A stretch of DNA of 23,273 bases from Acanthamoeba sp. SK_2022b. Its lineage: Eukaryota; Discosea; Longamoebia; Acanthamoebidae. Location: the NCBI GenBank assembly GCA_027943245.1, contig JANDJZ010000927.1, forward strand, positions 1 through 23,273, written 5' to 3'. Below, piece after piece: positions 9,552-18,699 of the stretch (position 1 is the stretch's first letter; each line of letters starts with the position of its first letter). Both the position numbers and the translations under genes were made by a program. The notes under the pieces were generated by a model. The model saw nothing but the letters and a program-made list of their open reading frames with translations. It was not told where the DNA came from and made no database searches.

Positions 9552-10982
9552 TTACCAGAAGAAGGCGTCGATGTTGGTCTGGCCCTTCTTGCCACTTTTG
9601 TTCGTAGCGCCGGTGCTGCTCTTCGGGGCGTCATCTGCCTTGTTGTTGTTGTTGTTGCTGCTGCTGCTGCTGCTGTTTTGTTCATGGCGGTCGCTCCCCT
9701 GCGCGCTGAGGAAAGCGAAGAGATCGTCGGGGGCTGCTGTTGGAGGTCGTCGTCCACGCGATCCCGTCCGCTCCCGCTTCTTGTCCTGGCCTGGCGGCGG
9801 CAGTGCGGCTTCGTCCTCGTCACGCGAGCCAAGGAGCAGCACCTCTTCGAAGGAGAACCGCTGCGTGAAGAAGTCCATGCTGCCGACAGCAGGCGGTCGC
9901 ATACGCCTTGGATCGGCTTGGCTCGCCTCCTCCTCGTCCTCGTCGTTCTCCTTCTCCTCCTGCTCCTCCTCTTCATGCAGGGCTCGTTCCTGCTCCTCGC
10001 GCTCGCGTCTCTCACGCTCCAGTCGTGCCTTGTGCTCGGCCTCGTGCCGCTCGTGTTCCTCCTGCCGTCGGCGCTCAGCCGCCGCCGCCTCGGCCTCAAG
10101 TCGCAGGCGTTCTCGTTGCGCCTGCTCGAGCTGCAGGCGATCCTCCTCATCGCGGCGGGCACGCTCGAGGCGTTCTCTCTCTTGGCGTGCCTTGCGCTCG
10201 ATCTCTTCGATCTCGCGCATCTGCTGGGCCCGCCGCTCGATAGCTTCCATCTCCTCTCGCTCCCGCCGCTCTCGCTCCTCCCGCTCCCGGATGCAGCGCT
10301 CTCGCTTCTCCTCCTCCTCGCGTCGCTCTCGCTCTAGCTCCTCTTCCCGCTCGCGCGCCTCCTTATCCGCCCTCTCGCGCAGCGCCCTCTCGCGTTCCTC
10401 CCTCTCCCGTTGGTCTCGCTCTTGCCTCGCTCTTGCCTCGCGCTCCGCGCGCTCCAGCTCGCTCTTGGCCCTACGCTCCCGCTCCTCCGTCTCACGGCGT
10501 TCCCGCTCTCTCTTCTCGCGCTCCATGCGCTCCATGCGCTCCCTCCGCTCTCGCTCCCCCTGCTCCCTCCGCTCCCAGACCTGGATGGCCTCGCGCTCCC
10601 GCTTGAACTGGCTCTCCTCCTGTTGCGCCACCCTCGCCTCCTCGACCTCCCCCTCACCACCGCCCGAAGCTTCCTCCTCCTCCTCCTCCTCCTCTTGTGC
10701 AGCGCTCGTGCTCGTCAAGTCCACCACTGGCGTTCGCCCCGCAGCGGGGTAGCCACCCGCCGAGTCGCTGCCTTGTTGTGGGTCTTGGCGCACAGCGGAG
10801 ATGGTGATCGGACGATTGTCTTGGCCACCGTCCACGCTCTCCTTGCCGAGCGCCGTTGCAGCTGCCGCCTTTTTGGCGCTGCTTGCTTCGGGAACCGGCA
10901 CGTCGGCATCTCCGCTTGCTTGCGCCGGCTCGCCGTTGTAGAAGTTCTCGTTAACCCACGCTATCAGCGGCCCCAGCTCGAT
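9552..10982 (-). CDS. Arg/Glu-rich coiled-coil exon ending in a PIP-box-like peptide; probable last exon of the patatin gene
   Basis: An open frame of 476 residues from the acceptor GACCAG|ATCGAG at 10982 to the stop at 9552. It opens IELGPLIAWVNENFYNGEP and passes through an acidic run. It then becomes a roughly 250-residue Glu/Arg block (ERERRE-type) typical of a single long charged helix, and later has Ser and Asn runs. The last nine residues are QTNIDAFFW, which fits the PCNA-interacting consensus Q-x-x-(I/L/M)-x-x-F-F. No in-frame ATG starts it sensibly: upstream in the frame lies only a GT/CG microsatellite reading Cys-Val. The upstream patatin gene offers an in-phase donor at 11221 (AAC|GTACTT). 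I therefore infer one gene of about 1,247 residues. A separate gene with an unseen first exon is the alternative. Confidence 0.7.
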   Translation of the reverse strand: MELGPLIAWVNENFYNGEPAQASGDADVPVPEASSAKKAAAATALGKESVDGGQDNRPITISAVRQDPQQGSDSAGGYPAAGRTPVVDLTSTSAAQEEEEEEEEASGGGEGEVEEARVAQQEESQFKREREAIQVWERREQGERERRERMERMEREKRERERRETEERERRAKSELERAEREARARQERDQREREERERALRERADKEAREREEELERERREEEEKRERCIREREERERREREEMEAIERRAQQMREIEEIERKARQERERLERARRDEEDRLQLEQAQRERLRLEAEAAAAERRRQEEHERHEAEHKARLERERREREEQERALHEEEEQEEKENDEDEEEASQADPRRMRPPAVGSMDFFTQRFSFEEVLLLGSRDEDEAALPPPGQDKKRERTGSRGRRPPTAAPDDLFAFLSAQGSDRHEQNSSSSSSNNNNNKADDAPKSSTGATNKSGKKGQTNIDAFFW

Positions 10983-11042
10983 CTGGTCAGCCACGGTCGG
11001 TAGACATGCCACGCAGGGAAACCAACCGCACACGCCAACAGA

Positions 11043-11052
11043 CGCGCGCGCG

Positions 11053-11114
<62 letters not shown>
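11043..11114. repeat. (CG)n(CA)n compound microsatellite
   Basis: About 18 bp of CG followed by about 54 bp of CA. It lies between the patatin stop codon and the coil exon, inside the proposed intron 14 (10983-11221). Both parts are alternating purine-pyrimidine, so Z-DNA formation is plausible. Confidence 0.9.
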
Positions 11115-11116
<2 letters not shown>

Positions 11117-11206
11117 CGAGACGGGTCGGGCGTCAACTCGGGGCCAAACAGAGAGGAGGACGCACGAGCCCTACAGAGAGCGCGTGTGGCGTGGCGGGGC
11201 TGAGGA

Positions 11207-12392
11207 TCAGGGCTCAAGTACGTTGAGAGCAATGTCGACTAGCAGGGGCACAGCCTCCGGGTTGTCGAGCGGTATTTCGGTCTGAAGCACGGGATTGAAC
11301 CTGATGATCACCAGACCACAAGACGGGCGGGCCGATATCCATCCGCGAGAAGGGGGAGAGAGAGAGAGAGAGAGAGTGGATGCCCACGGGTGAGCCTGAG
11401 GAGAGGACCGAACGGCAGGGTGGTGAAATGAGCACCTGAAGTAGCGATCGCCGAGGAGCTCCTGGCACATCTGTTCCGAGTGCATGATCATGCCGTCCCA
11501 CAACACCCCAGCCAGCTTGGGCACCCATTGCATGTAACCCCAGTCGTGCAACTCGTCCTCGTAGTAGTGGTTCACCTTGCCTGCGCCGTCCACGCAGCCA
11601 TAAGTAAGTTATCTAGACATACATTTCACAAAAACAAAAACAAAAACAAAAACAAAAACAAAAACAAAAACAAAAACAAAGAGAAAAGCCAGGTGGATGG
11701 AAATAACCGCTGCACATAACAGAACTGGGTGCGTAATGGGGGAAGAGAGGAATTCCTTACCGGTCCCGAATGAAAGGAGAACGATCTCATCGAGCTTCTT
11801 ATTGAGCCAATAGGGTGAAATGGTAAGGGTGAGCGCCGACGCCGCCGGGTCGTGCGCAAACATTCCCTGGATAACACGAAAGCAACGCAACAGGACACCG
11901 ACACATGCAGTGCGTCGATCGTACATGCGATCACAGGAGGTGAGAGGGACCCTCAGGTCAAATATTTGCGGGGCAGCAAAAGTGGTTGGGGGGGGAGCAA
12001 CGCGTACACCATCGACGTGTTGCTGGTGGGAAGGGAAGTAGGTGGGGGCTGCGATGGTGCGCATGACCAGATCGGAGGCGGTCTCGCTGAGCATCTCGTT
12101 GAGGTGCATATCCCTATCGGAGCTCTCGGAGGAGGAGGAGGAGGAGGAGGAGGAGGAAGGTAGCATATCTGGTGTCGATGTAGACGCAGGCGACGGGAGC
12201 GGCAGACTCCCTCCGATCTCGAAGAAAGGAGAGTTGGGCGTCTCCTGCGGTGGCTGGAGCCGCTGGTCGACGGCTTGGGCGGTCGAGTCGGTGGAAACCT
12301 TGGCGCGGGCCAAGGAGGGCGAGAGGACCTCACGCGCTTGAGGTTCGAGGGCCTCCCGTTCCTTCCCCTCTTCTTCTTCTTCATCTTCTTGG

Positions 12393-12467
<75 letters not shown>

Positions 12468-15400
12468 CGCTGGGCGAGGGTCTTGAAACTCACCGCTCGC
12501 CGTCGCCGCTCGCGGACGTCAGGGCGCCTGGGCAAGTTGTGGTAGTACCTGTTCTCGCACGCCCGCTGAAGCGGGTCGGGCGCGTGGTTGTCGAGGAGCA
12601 GCGAAGGCAGCAGCACGAACGACGGGCACTGCGCGAGGGTCAGCTTGCCGTAGACTTCATCACAGAGGATCTTGAGCGCCTGCGACGAGAATTTGGCCCT
12701 GTTCAGCATGCCGGTGTAGCCCTCCCTGCGCGCGCCGTGTGAGCTCTCGTCGCAGTCGCCGATCGTTTTTTTTTTTTTTTTTTTTTTTTGCGCACGGGCG
12801 CAGTAAGGATATTGCCGCCGCGGTGGGTAGGGATGCAAATCGCAAACACATGCAAAGAGACAGAGGTACGCGTGGTGGGTGGTGAACGGAACAAGTGATA
12901 GCAGTTGTAACAAAACATAGTAGGAGTAGGAGTAGGAGAAGTAGTAGGAATAATAATAATAACAACAACAACAACAGCGAGAGGGGGACGGGGGACGGTA
13001 CCGCTTGATGAAAACTCTGGTCCCGGCGAGTTCGAGGAGGGTGCGGCATAGGGCAGGGGAGTAGCCAAAGGCAAAGGCCATCGCCAGCATGCCCCCGTTG
13101 CTGGTCCCCACCCAAAAGTTGACCTTTTCGAAGAGGTCCGGGAAGACGCCCAAGAGACGGCTCAGCAGGATGCAGTTCATCAGCCCTAAGAGGAGGGACC
13201 GTCATTGCCATCCGATCTGTGTACCGCCGGCGGCGGCGGCGGAGTGCAGGCGCATACGAAACAGAGGGGTCGGTAAAACATACCTCGCATTCCACCACCG
13301 TCGATCGATAAGATTCGAAACTTGCCGTCGGGAGAGGAGGTGGGCGGACACGAGGCTCCGCTGGCCTACAACGCACACGCGCGGGGGGGGGGGAAAGAGA
13401 CACAGGTGTCCGCGCAGCAGAGCGCGAATGGTGAATGGTCAGTTAGGCCGGATGATCCGATCAGGAAGAGGCCCCTTCCCCTTCGCGAACGCATCCGTGA
13501 GCTGGGGGCAGGAACGGAACGAACGAGGAACTCCTGGACGCGCTTCTCCACTCGTGGCCGCTCGGTGTCCACCCAGTCCTTGACCTTGTGCGTAAAGTCG
13601 ATCACTGGTTCCGGTAATCGCATGCCGTATACGCGCGTCGTGTCGTGTCGTGTCGTGAGGAGCGGCGTGCGAGAGGTGGGCGCAGAGGCCTCAGTATAGG
13701 GCAAGTGCCGGGGAGGAGAAAATAGAGACGAGGGATCGGAGGGGGGGATTGGGGGGGGGTTACTGTCGTAATCCTCTTTTTCGAGTATCGTCTGGTGCAG
13801 CTCGTTGGCTTGATAATGCGTGATGACCTGATGAATGAGTCGCATCCATTTGTCGCTGTGCACACAGGCGAAACGGAGGAGGGAGATCAGGGAGTGTATG
13901 AGGCCGACGTCATGCGCACGTACAAGAGTCTCCAGACTGCAAGGGAGAGGGAGAGGGAGAGGGAGAGTACCGGACGTCCTGGCCATCTGCCATAAGGTTG
14001 AGGATCTTGCCAGACTTGGCCTTTACGCTGAACGAAAACCCATCCCGAGACCACAGCTCGGCTCCGGCCAACGGAAAGATGCCCTGAGGCGGAAAATAAT
14101 AATAATAATAATAATAATGAATAAATAAATAAAGAGGGAGCAGTTACCCAGAGCGGTCCACGACGCGCGGTGGGGTGGGGGGGAGGCACCTTTTGGTCGC
14201 GATGGTGCTGATGCAAGGTCTTGCCCTTGAGGGTGAAGTAGCGATTCTTCCACGCGCGCGTCCGTTTGTCGCGAACCATAAGCCACCCTTTCCGTTGCTG
14301 GCTCCGCAGCACGATTCATCAGGACCCCACCAAGCCATTAGTACGGTGTACCGCAGCAGGGCGCACCGCCGGCATCTCTGGCGTGGTGGCGTGGCTAGAG
14401 CAGGGAAGGGGGGGAAGGGTGCACCTCGCTTTCTGACCCAAGGGCGACGTTAACGAACCAGTCCAACCAGTTGGTTTTTTCTTCCTCCGACTCGGCAGCG
14501 AGATAGAGCATCCGGTTGGCCATATCGTCCTTGGCCACGGTCGGCTGCACGCACAAGCAGCAGCAGGAACCCACCGCCGCCGCGTTAAGGATCAGGGGGG
14601 TCTCTCCAGAGCAGAGAGGCCTGCGCTGCAAACCCGACCCCATGCGCAAAAAAAGAAAAAGAAAAAAAGAAAAAAGAAAAAAAGAGGAGAGAAACAGAGG
14701 CCCCGAAACAAGTCTCTCCAAGGCGGAGAGGCAGCGGTGAAGGAGGAAAAGCTAAGCACCTCACGGCCCTCGATGGGCTGATCGAAGACGAGGGTGACGA
14801 GGTACCCAAACTTTTCGGTACCTTCCAATTTGATGGGCAGGCGTGAGCTCTCGTGCTCGACAGCAAAGTCCTTGAGGTGGATGGCGTCCTGTCCCCACAG
14901 CAGAAAAAGCCCCAAGGCCGCGCGTTGTTAACAACCTGCGCGCGGACCCAGCGCGGCCGTGGACCGCTGTACTCCTGCAGTACTGGAGCCTTGCGCCAGA
15001 GCGAGGCATATCTATACCTCAGCAATGACGTCGTAGTAGTGGATGCACCCTCGCTTGAGAATAAAGTAGCGATTACGCCATGGCGTGCGGTTCGTGGTGC
15101 TGTGGAGGATAGTTTGCTTGGCCAGCCACCCCTCCACCAGCGGCCTCGAATTATCCACGTTAAGAACCGGCTCGCCGCTTCCATAAAGCTCCCTCTCGCC
15201 CTCGCACGCGCCTCCTACACCAACAACGACCCATCATTGAGCAACAAGGGGGGGTCTAGTGATTCTGGGGTGTACCTTCCCCTACTCCACCAGAGGCAAG
15301 TTCCACAATTTGCTCCCATTCCTGGCTGCCCGCAATTGTGCCCGGTCCCGTGCTCCTGCATCGACCTGTTCAGGGCAAGGTGTGATGGGCGCAAGCTGGT

Positions 15401-15488
15401 GGAGCTGCATGTACTTGTAGAAGTAGGTGGCGGGGAGCTGGCGGACTGCTTCTGGAAGAGACTTCTTGAAGGATCCCCACCAGCTCAT
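11207..15488 (-). CDS. PH-PH-patatin-like phospholipase
   Basis: Fourteen-exon model, 775 residues: 15488-15366, 15170-15018, 14888-14760, 14544-14425, 14297-14190, 14083-13971, 13936-13764, 13604-13525, 13365-13284, 13185-13002, 12725-12008, 11866-11761, 11580-11436, 11300-11207. All phases agree. PH domain 1 spans about 53-172 (EGWLAKQ, WRNRYFILKRG, ending NWLDWF). PH domain 2 starts at 177 (RKGWLMV, WKNRYFTLKGK). The patatin domain has the oxyanion loop DGGGMRG (355-361), nucleophile motif GTSNGG (Ser389) and the catalytic Asp660 in VDGG, so the Ser-Asp dyad is intact. It continues with SFGTG and RFNPVLQTEIPLDN. A low-complexity insert with polyGln, Glu and Ser runs splits the domain. The family hydrolyses acyl lipids, and the PH domains suggest phosphoinositide-directed membrane binding. 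A donor at 11221 may bypass this stop and join the coil exon at 10982. Confidence 0.9.
11629..11680. repeat. (AAAAAC)n hexanucleotide array in patatin intron 12
   Basis: About eight units of AAAAAC on the plus strand, TTTTTG on the coding strand. It lies about 50 nt before the acceptor GCGCAG|GCAAGG. Confidence 0.9.
12394..12467 (-). repeat. Pure CAA polyglutamine tract
   Basis: About 25 CAA codons without CAG interruptions encode polyGln in exon 11 of the patatin gene. It sits in the insert between the block ending RYYHNLP and the block AAPTYFP. An Asp/Glu run follows. Length is likely to vary between strains, as in other pure triplet repeats. Confidence 0.9.
12766..12789. repeat. T24 homopolymer in patatin intron 10
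   Basis: Twenty-four T on the plus strand (A on the coding strand), about 40 nt before the exon 11 acceptor. Confidence 0.9.
14094..14128. repeat. (AAT)n(AAAT)n microsatellite in patatin intron 5
   Basis: Trinucleotide AAT repeats followed by AAAT units, about 10 nt from the acceptor CCTCAG|GGCATC, reading as a T-rich tract on the coding strand. It could double as the polypyrimidine-like region. Confidence 0.85.
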
Positions 15489-15611
15489 CTTGCTGGCGAT
15501 CAAAGCAAAGCTGTCTTTTCCTTTTCATTCGGCGCCATGGCTGAAATGTAAAAAGAAAGCATGAAAAGAAACTCACGTAACTCCATCATGGTCCAATATT
15601 GACCAATGTCA
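15489..15611 (-). promoter_or_regulatory. 5' flank of the patatin gene with a short uORF
   Basis: On the minus strand an upstream ATG in good context (CCATGG, 15538) opens a 12-codon frame that stops at 15500, 11 nt before the proposed start at 15488. Just upstream of it, a 36-nt segment (15541-15576) starts GTGAGT and ends TTTCAG, so it could be a tiny 5' UTR intron. I chose the start at 15488 because it opens the frame that runs into PH domain 1. Confidence 0.4.
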
Positions 15612-16492
15612 AGGCAAAAACAACACTATTACACTACAACATCACAACACCACAACACCACCACAGCACCACCACAACATCATCACACCATCACCACAAC
15701 ACCATCACAACAGCACACCATCTCCACAACACTACAACACAACATCACAACAACACTATTACAACACCACATCAAAACCACAACACCACACCAACACCAA
15801 CACACCACCACCACAACACCACACCAACACCACCTCACCATCATCACCACAGCACCACACAACAAATATCACTTCAACCACACCATCACACCATCTCCAC
15901 AACACCACAACAATGCCACAACCAACACCATAATACCACAACAACACAACCTTAGACTACAATAAGAGCACCACACCATCACCTCCACAACAGCGCCCTC
16001 ACAACTCCACCACAACATCTCCACCACAATGACCATGCCCTACATTACCCATAACATCACCCACAACCTGCCCACAACATCCCCAACATGACCCACAACA
16101 TGACCCACCCTTGTTACCCTCACCTCTGTGTAACACCATTATAACCCCTATGTAACACCATTGTAACCCCATTACAACTCCTCTGTAATCCCATTGTAAC
16201 CTCTATCCTACCTCAACTACATCACCACAACACCACAACATCACCACAACATACCACAACACAACATACCACAACACCACCACAACATCACCACACCATC
16301 ACCACCACAACAACCATTATAACCATAACACCACAGGTGATGACACTACAACACCACCACCACAGCAGCACATAACATCTAAACCGCAACTTCTCTACAC
16401 CTCAACACCACAACAACATCACCACATCACTACCACACAACCACAACATATCACCACAACACCACCACAACACAACACAACAAAACCATGGT
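15612..16492. repeat. CA-rich array
   Basis: ACAACACCAC-type sequence on the plus strand, the reverse orientation of the arrays at the left edge. It includes a distinct patch at about 16120-16206 built from a 20-25 bp unit resembling CTATGTAACACCATTGTAAC. No gene is visible. The open frames here are His/Thr composition artefacts. Confidence 0.88.
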
Positions 16493-16499
16493 ATTGAGA

Positions 16500-17110
16500 T
16501 CATGTGGTGGTGGTGTTGTGGTGATGGTGGTAGTGTTGTGGTGATGGTATAGTGGTGTTGTAGTGATGTTGTGGTGGTGTGGTGATGTGGTTGATGGTTT
16601 GGTGTTGTTCTGTTGTGGTGGTGTGTTGTTTTGGTGTTGTGGTGATGTAGTGGTAATGATGATGTGGTGGTGTTGTGGTGTTGCTGTTATGTCAAGTTAA
16701 GGTGATTTTGGTGTGGTGACGTTGTAGTTATGGTGATAGTGTTGTGGTGTTGTGGTGATGCTGTGATGATGGTGTGGTGAAAGTGATGTGATAGTGTTGT
16801 GATGTTGTGGTGGTGTTGTGGTGTTGTGATGATTGTGTGGTATTGTTATTGTGGTGTAGTTGTGATGTTGAGGTGCAGTGATGTTGTGGTGATACGTGGT
16901 GATGTTGTGGTGATGTTGTAGGGTGGTGTGGTGGCGTAGTGATGGTGTGGTGGCGTAGTGATGGTGTGGTGGGGTGGTGGGGTGGTGGTGATTGTGTTGT
17001 GTTGGTTTGGTGATGTTGTGGTATGTAATGGTCATGTTGTGGTGTTGTTGTGGTTGTGGTGATGTTGAGGAGTTGGTGTGGTGTTGGTGTGGTGTGTGGT
17101 CAGTGGTCAG
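16500..17110. repeat. GT-only array
   Basis: GTTGTGGTGATG-type sequence on the plus strand, beginning a few bases after the CA-rich array ends at 16492. The short spacer is CCATGGTATTGAGATCATG. The two arrays are arranged as a large imperfect inverted repeat. Confidence 0.88.
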
Positions 17111-17291
17111 CGTGGTAAGCAGGGTGTGGCTAAGCTGATGCAGCATGTTTTCATGGTTGCAACCACTTTTCCTGTTTGAGTCAGCCCCTGGGTTTCATCA
17201 TGCAGACAGTGAACAGGTGAGCACAAGTGTAGTGTTGGGACTGGCCTTGGCCAGGTCAGGACGTTTATGGAGTAATTGGCAAGAAAGAAGC

Positions 17292-18326
17292 TCAGGTACG
17301 AGTAGAGCCAAGCAGGCCCAGCCGATCCAGAGAGATGAAAAGTACAACAGACAGGAAGAAGAACACTCCAAACAGCACGAGCAACAGGTCTGTGCACTCT
17401 CGCCGCCTCAGTTTGGTGAGCAACCCATGTGCTGTGCGTACCGACGTCCCGTATGTCTTGTGCTGCTGCAACGTTGCATTGAGTGTGTCGGAAGACTCCC
17501 CTGTGTGGCGTATCACACAGGTCAGCCTCGAGTCGGGTGAGGGTACCCGAAGAGGAGGCTGCAGTAAAGGCTGAGGAGAGTACGTAGAGAGTGGATAGTG
17601 TCAGAGCCCCGCAACACTTCGTCGTACATCTTCTGCCTTGTTCGCCGCAGAGTGGAAGTAATGCTCTCCTGTGCCTTGGCTACATCTCCCGCCGCTCTGC
17701 GTATCGGCGCATCCCAACAGGAGCGTCAGTGCCACCGCCGGCGTGGGGCATGCACCAAGAAGCACGCTGTCGACGCAAGAGAGCGGGTGCCGTACTTGTC
17801 TTGTCGCCGGCGAAGAACTGCCTCGCCGCCTTCGAGCAGAGCGGCCCGGTCGGCAGCATGCCGCTTCTCCCGTGCCACGCTGCAGGCCATGTTTGCCCGC
17901 CTCAACGCAAGGTGCAGGCTGTGTGGAAGGTCGAGGGCCGCGTGGCCGGAGTGAGCGATTGCCAGCAGGCAGGCGCGAGCGAGGAGGTAAAACAAGTGTG
18001 CCATACTTGTTGTACTCGGCCTGGTGAGCCTTCAGCTGCGTGAGCAGCTCGGTTGTGTGCCGTTCGCTGTCTTGGCCCACCGCCATCTGCTCCAACCCCT
18101 TCTCGGCACACGTGCTGACGTAAGAGGTCGTGAAAGCGGGACAGGAAGAGGAGGGGGGGGGTGCCTTGAGGCTGGCGTGCAGCTGCTTAAGGAGGGCTTT
18201 GGCGTCATTGTTTTTGCTGTTGATGTCTTGTAGGCTCGCCAGAGGTTCGTTGTGCAGGTTGGTTATGTGTTCCTTTATCACAAACTCCAAATTCACGATG
18301 GCCACCAGCTCCCTCTCGGCCGCCAT
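17292..18326 (-). CDS. sec20: Sec20/BNIP1-type SNARE
   Basis: Four-exon model: 18326-18007, 17918-17796, 17696-17584, 17500-17292, giving 254 residues with all phases correct. The N-terminal half is helical (HTTELLTQLKAHQAEYN). After intron 1 comes NLHLALRRANMACSVAREKR, then LLEGGE, KAQESITSTLRR and TLNATLQQHKTYG. This order is that of the Sec20 domain. The end, KLRRRECTD followed by LLLVLFGVFFFLSVVLFISL, is the typical tail-anchor segment with few lumenal residues. Sec20 proteins are Qb-type SNAREs of the ER membrane; they work with Use1, Ufe1/syntaxin 18 and Sec22 in Golgi-to-ER retrograde fusion. Length is close to mammalian BNIP1. No BH3-like motif was checked. Both introns 1 and 2 use donors of the form CAA|GTAYGG. 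Confidence 0.88.
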
Positions 18327-18699
18327 CTCCTGTTGCGCGCGTGTAAATACAAGAAAAATCTGTATTTACACACCGCGTTTGTCACGATAAATAATAAATA
18401 ACGAAAGCTTTATTTCCTCTGCTGGAAACGTGGCCCTCCCTTCGGAAGCAGGTGATGTACATCAAGCTGGGATTGCGGACAGGGGTTGAAGGAGGAGGGG
18501 AGGAGGAGAGGAGGAGAGAGAAAGAGCGAGAGGGGAGACTTGTGGCTTTAGCGCGGTGAATGGCCAAGCAGTGCCAGGCTCCTTGGCTTCGCCGTTCGTG
18601 GGAGTGTCCTGCCTCCTGAAGCACCCTACCCCTCATCTCTCATCTCTCATCTATCTCTCTCCTTTTCCTCTCCCTTCGGCGCCAACTCCCGATCGTTTT
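18327..18699. promoter_or_regulatory. Sec20 upstream / Spg1 downstream intergenic region
   Basis: This 373-bp spacer lies between two minus-strand genes. It contains the perfect hairpin described separately and an AT-rich stretch (18360-18410). It also has a purine-rich block around 18488-18535 and CTCATCT repeats near 18630-18660. No further gene is visible. Confidence 0.5.
18341..18371. promoter_or_regulatory. Perfect 11-bp inverted repeat upstream of sec20
   Basis: GTGTAAATACA at 18341-18351 is exactly complementary to TGTATTTACAC at 18361-18371, across a 9-nt A-rich loop. It lies 14 bp upstream of the sec20 start codon on the minus strand, so it would be in the promoter or 5' UTR. It could be a binding site for a dimeric factor or an RNA hairpin. 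The core GTAAATA also resembles a forkhead site in each arm, which is only a resemblance. Confidence 0.6.

Noticed and set aside
9373..10752. Plus-strand frame of 459 residues rich in Ser and Arg, and a plus-strand Leu-rich frame
   Set aside because: Antisense shadows of the Glu/Arg coil on the minus strand; the repetitive GAG/CGC codons keep opposite frames open.
11006..11203. Cys-Val or His-Thr repeats as protein ends (7666, 9197 and 11043 microsatellites)
   Set aside because: They are dinucleotide runs bounded by plausible splice sites; translating them adds no family similarity.
15606..15965. Plus-strand His/Thr frames
   Set aside because: Same array artefact as at the left edge.
17902..18111. 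Alternative frame across sec20 exon 1 implying a GC-AG intron of 49 nt
   Set aside because: Removing 49 nt shifts out of the frame that carries the Sec20-like helices, while reading through keeps it.
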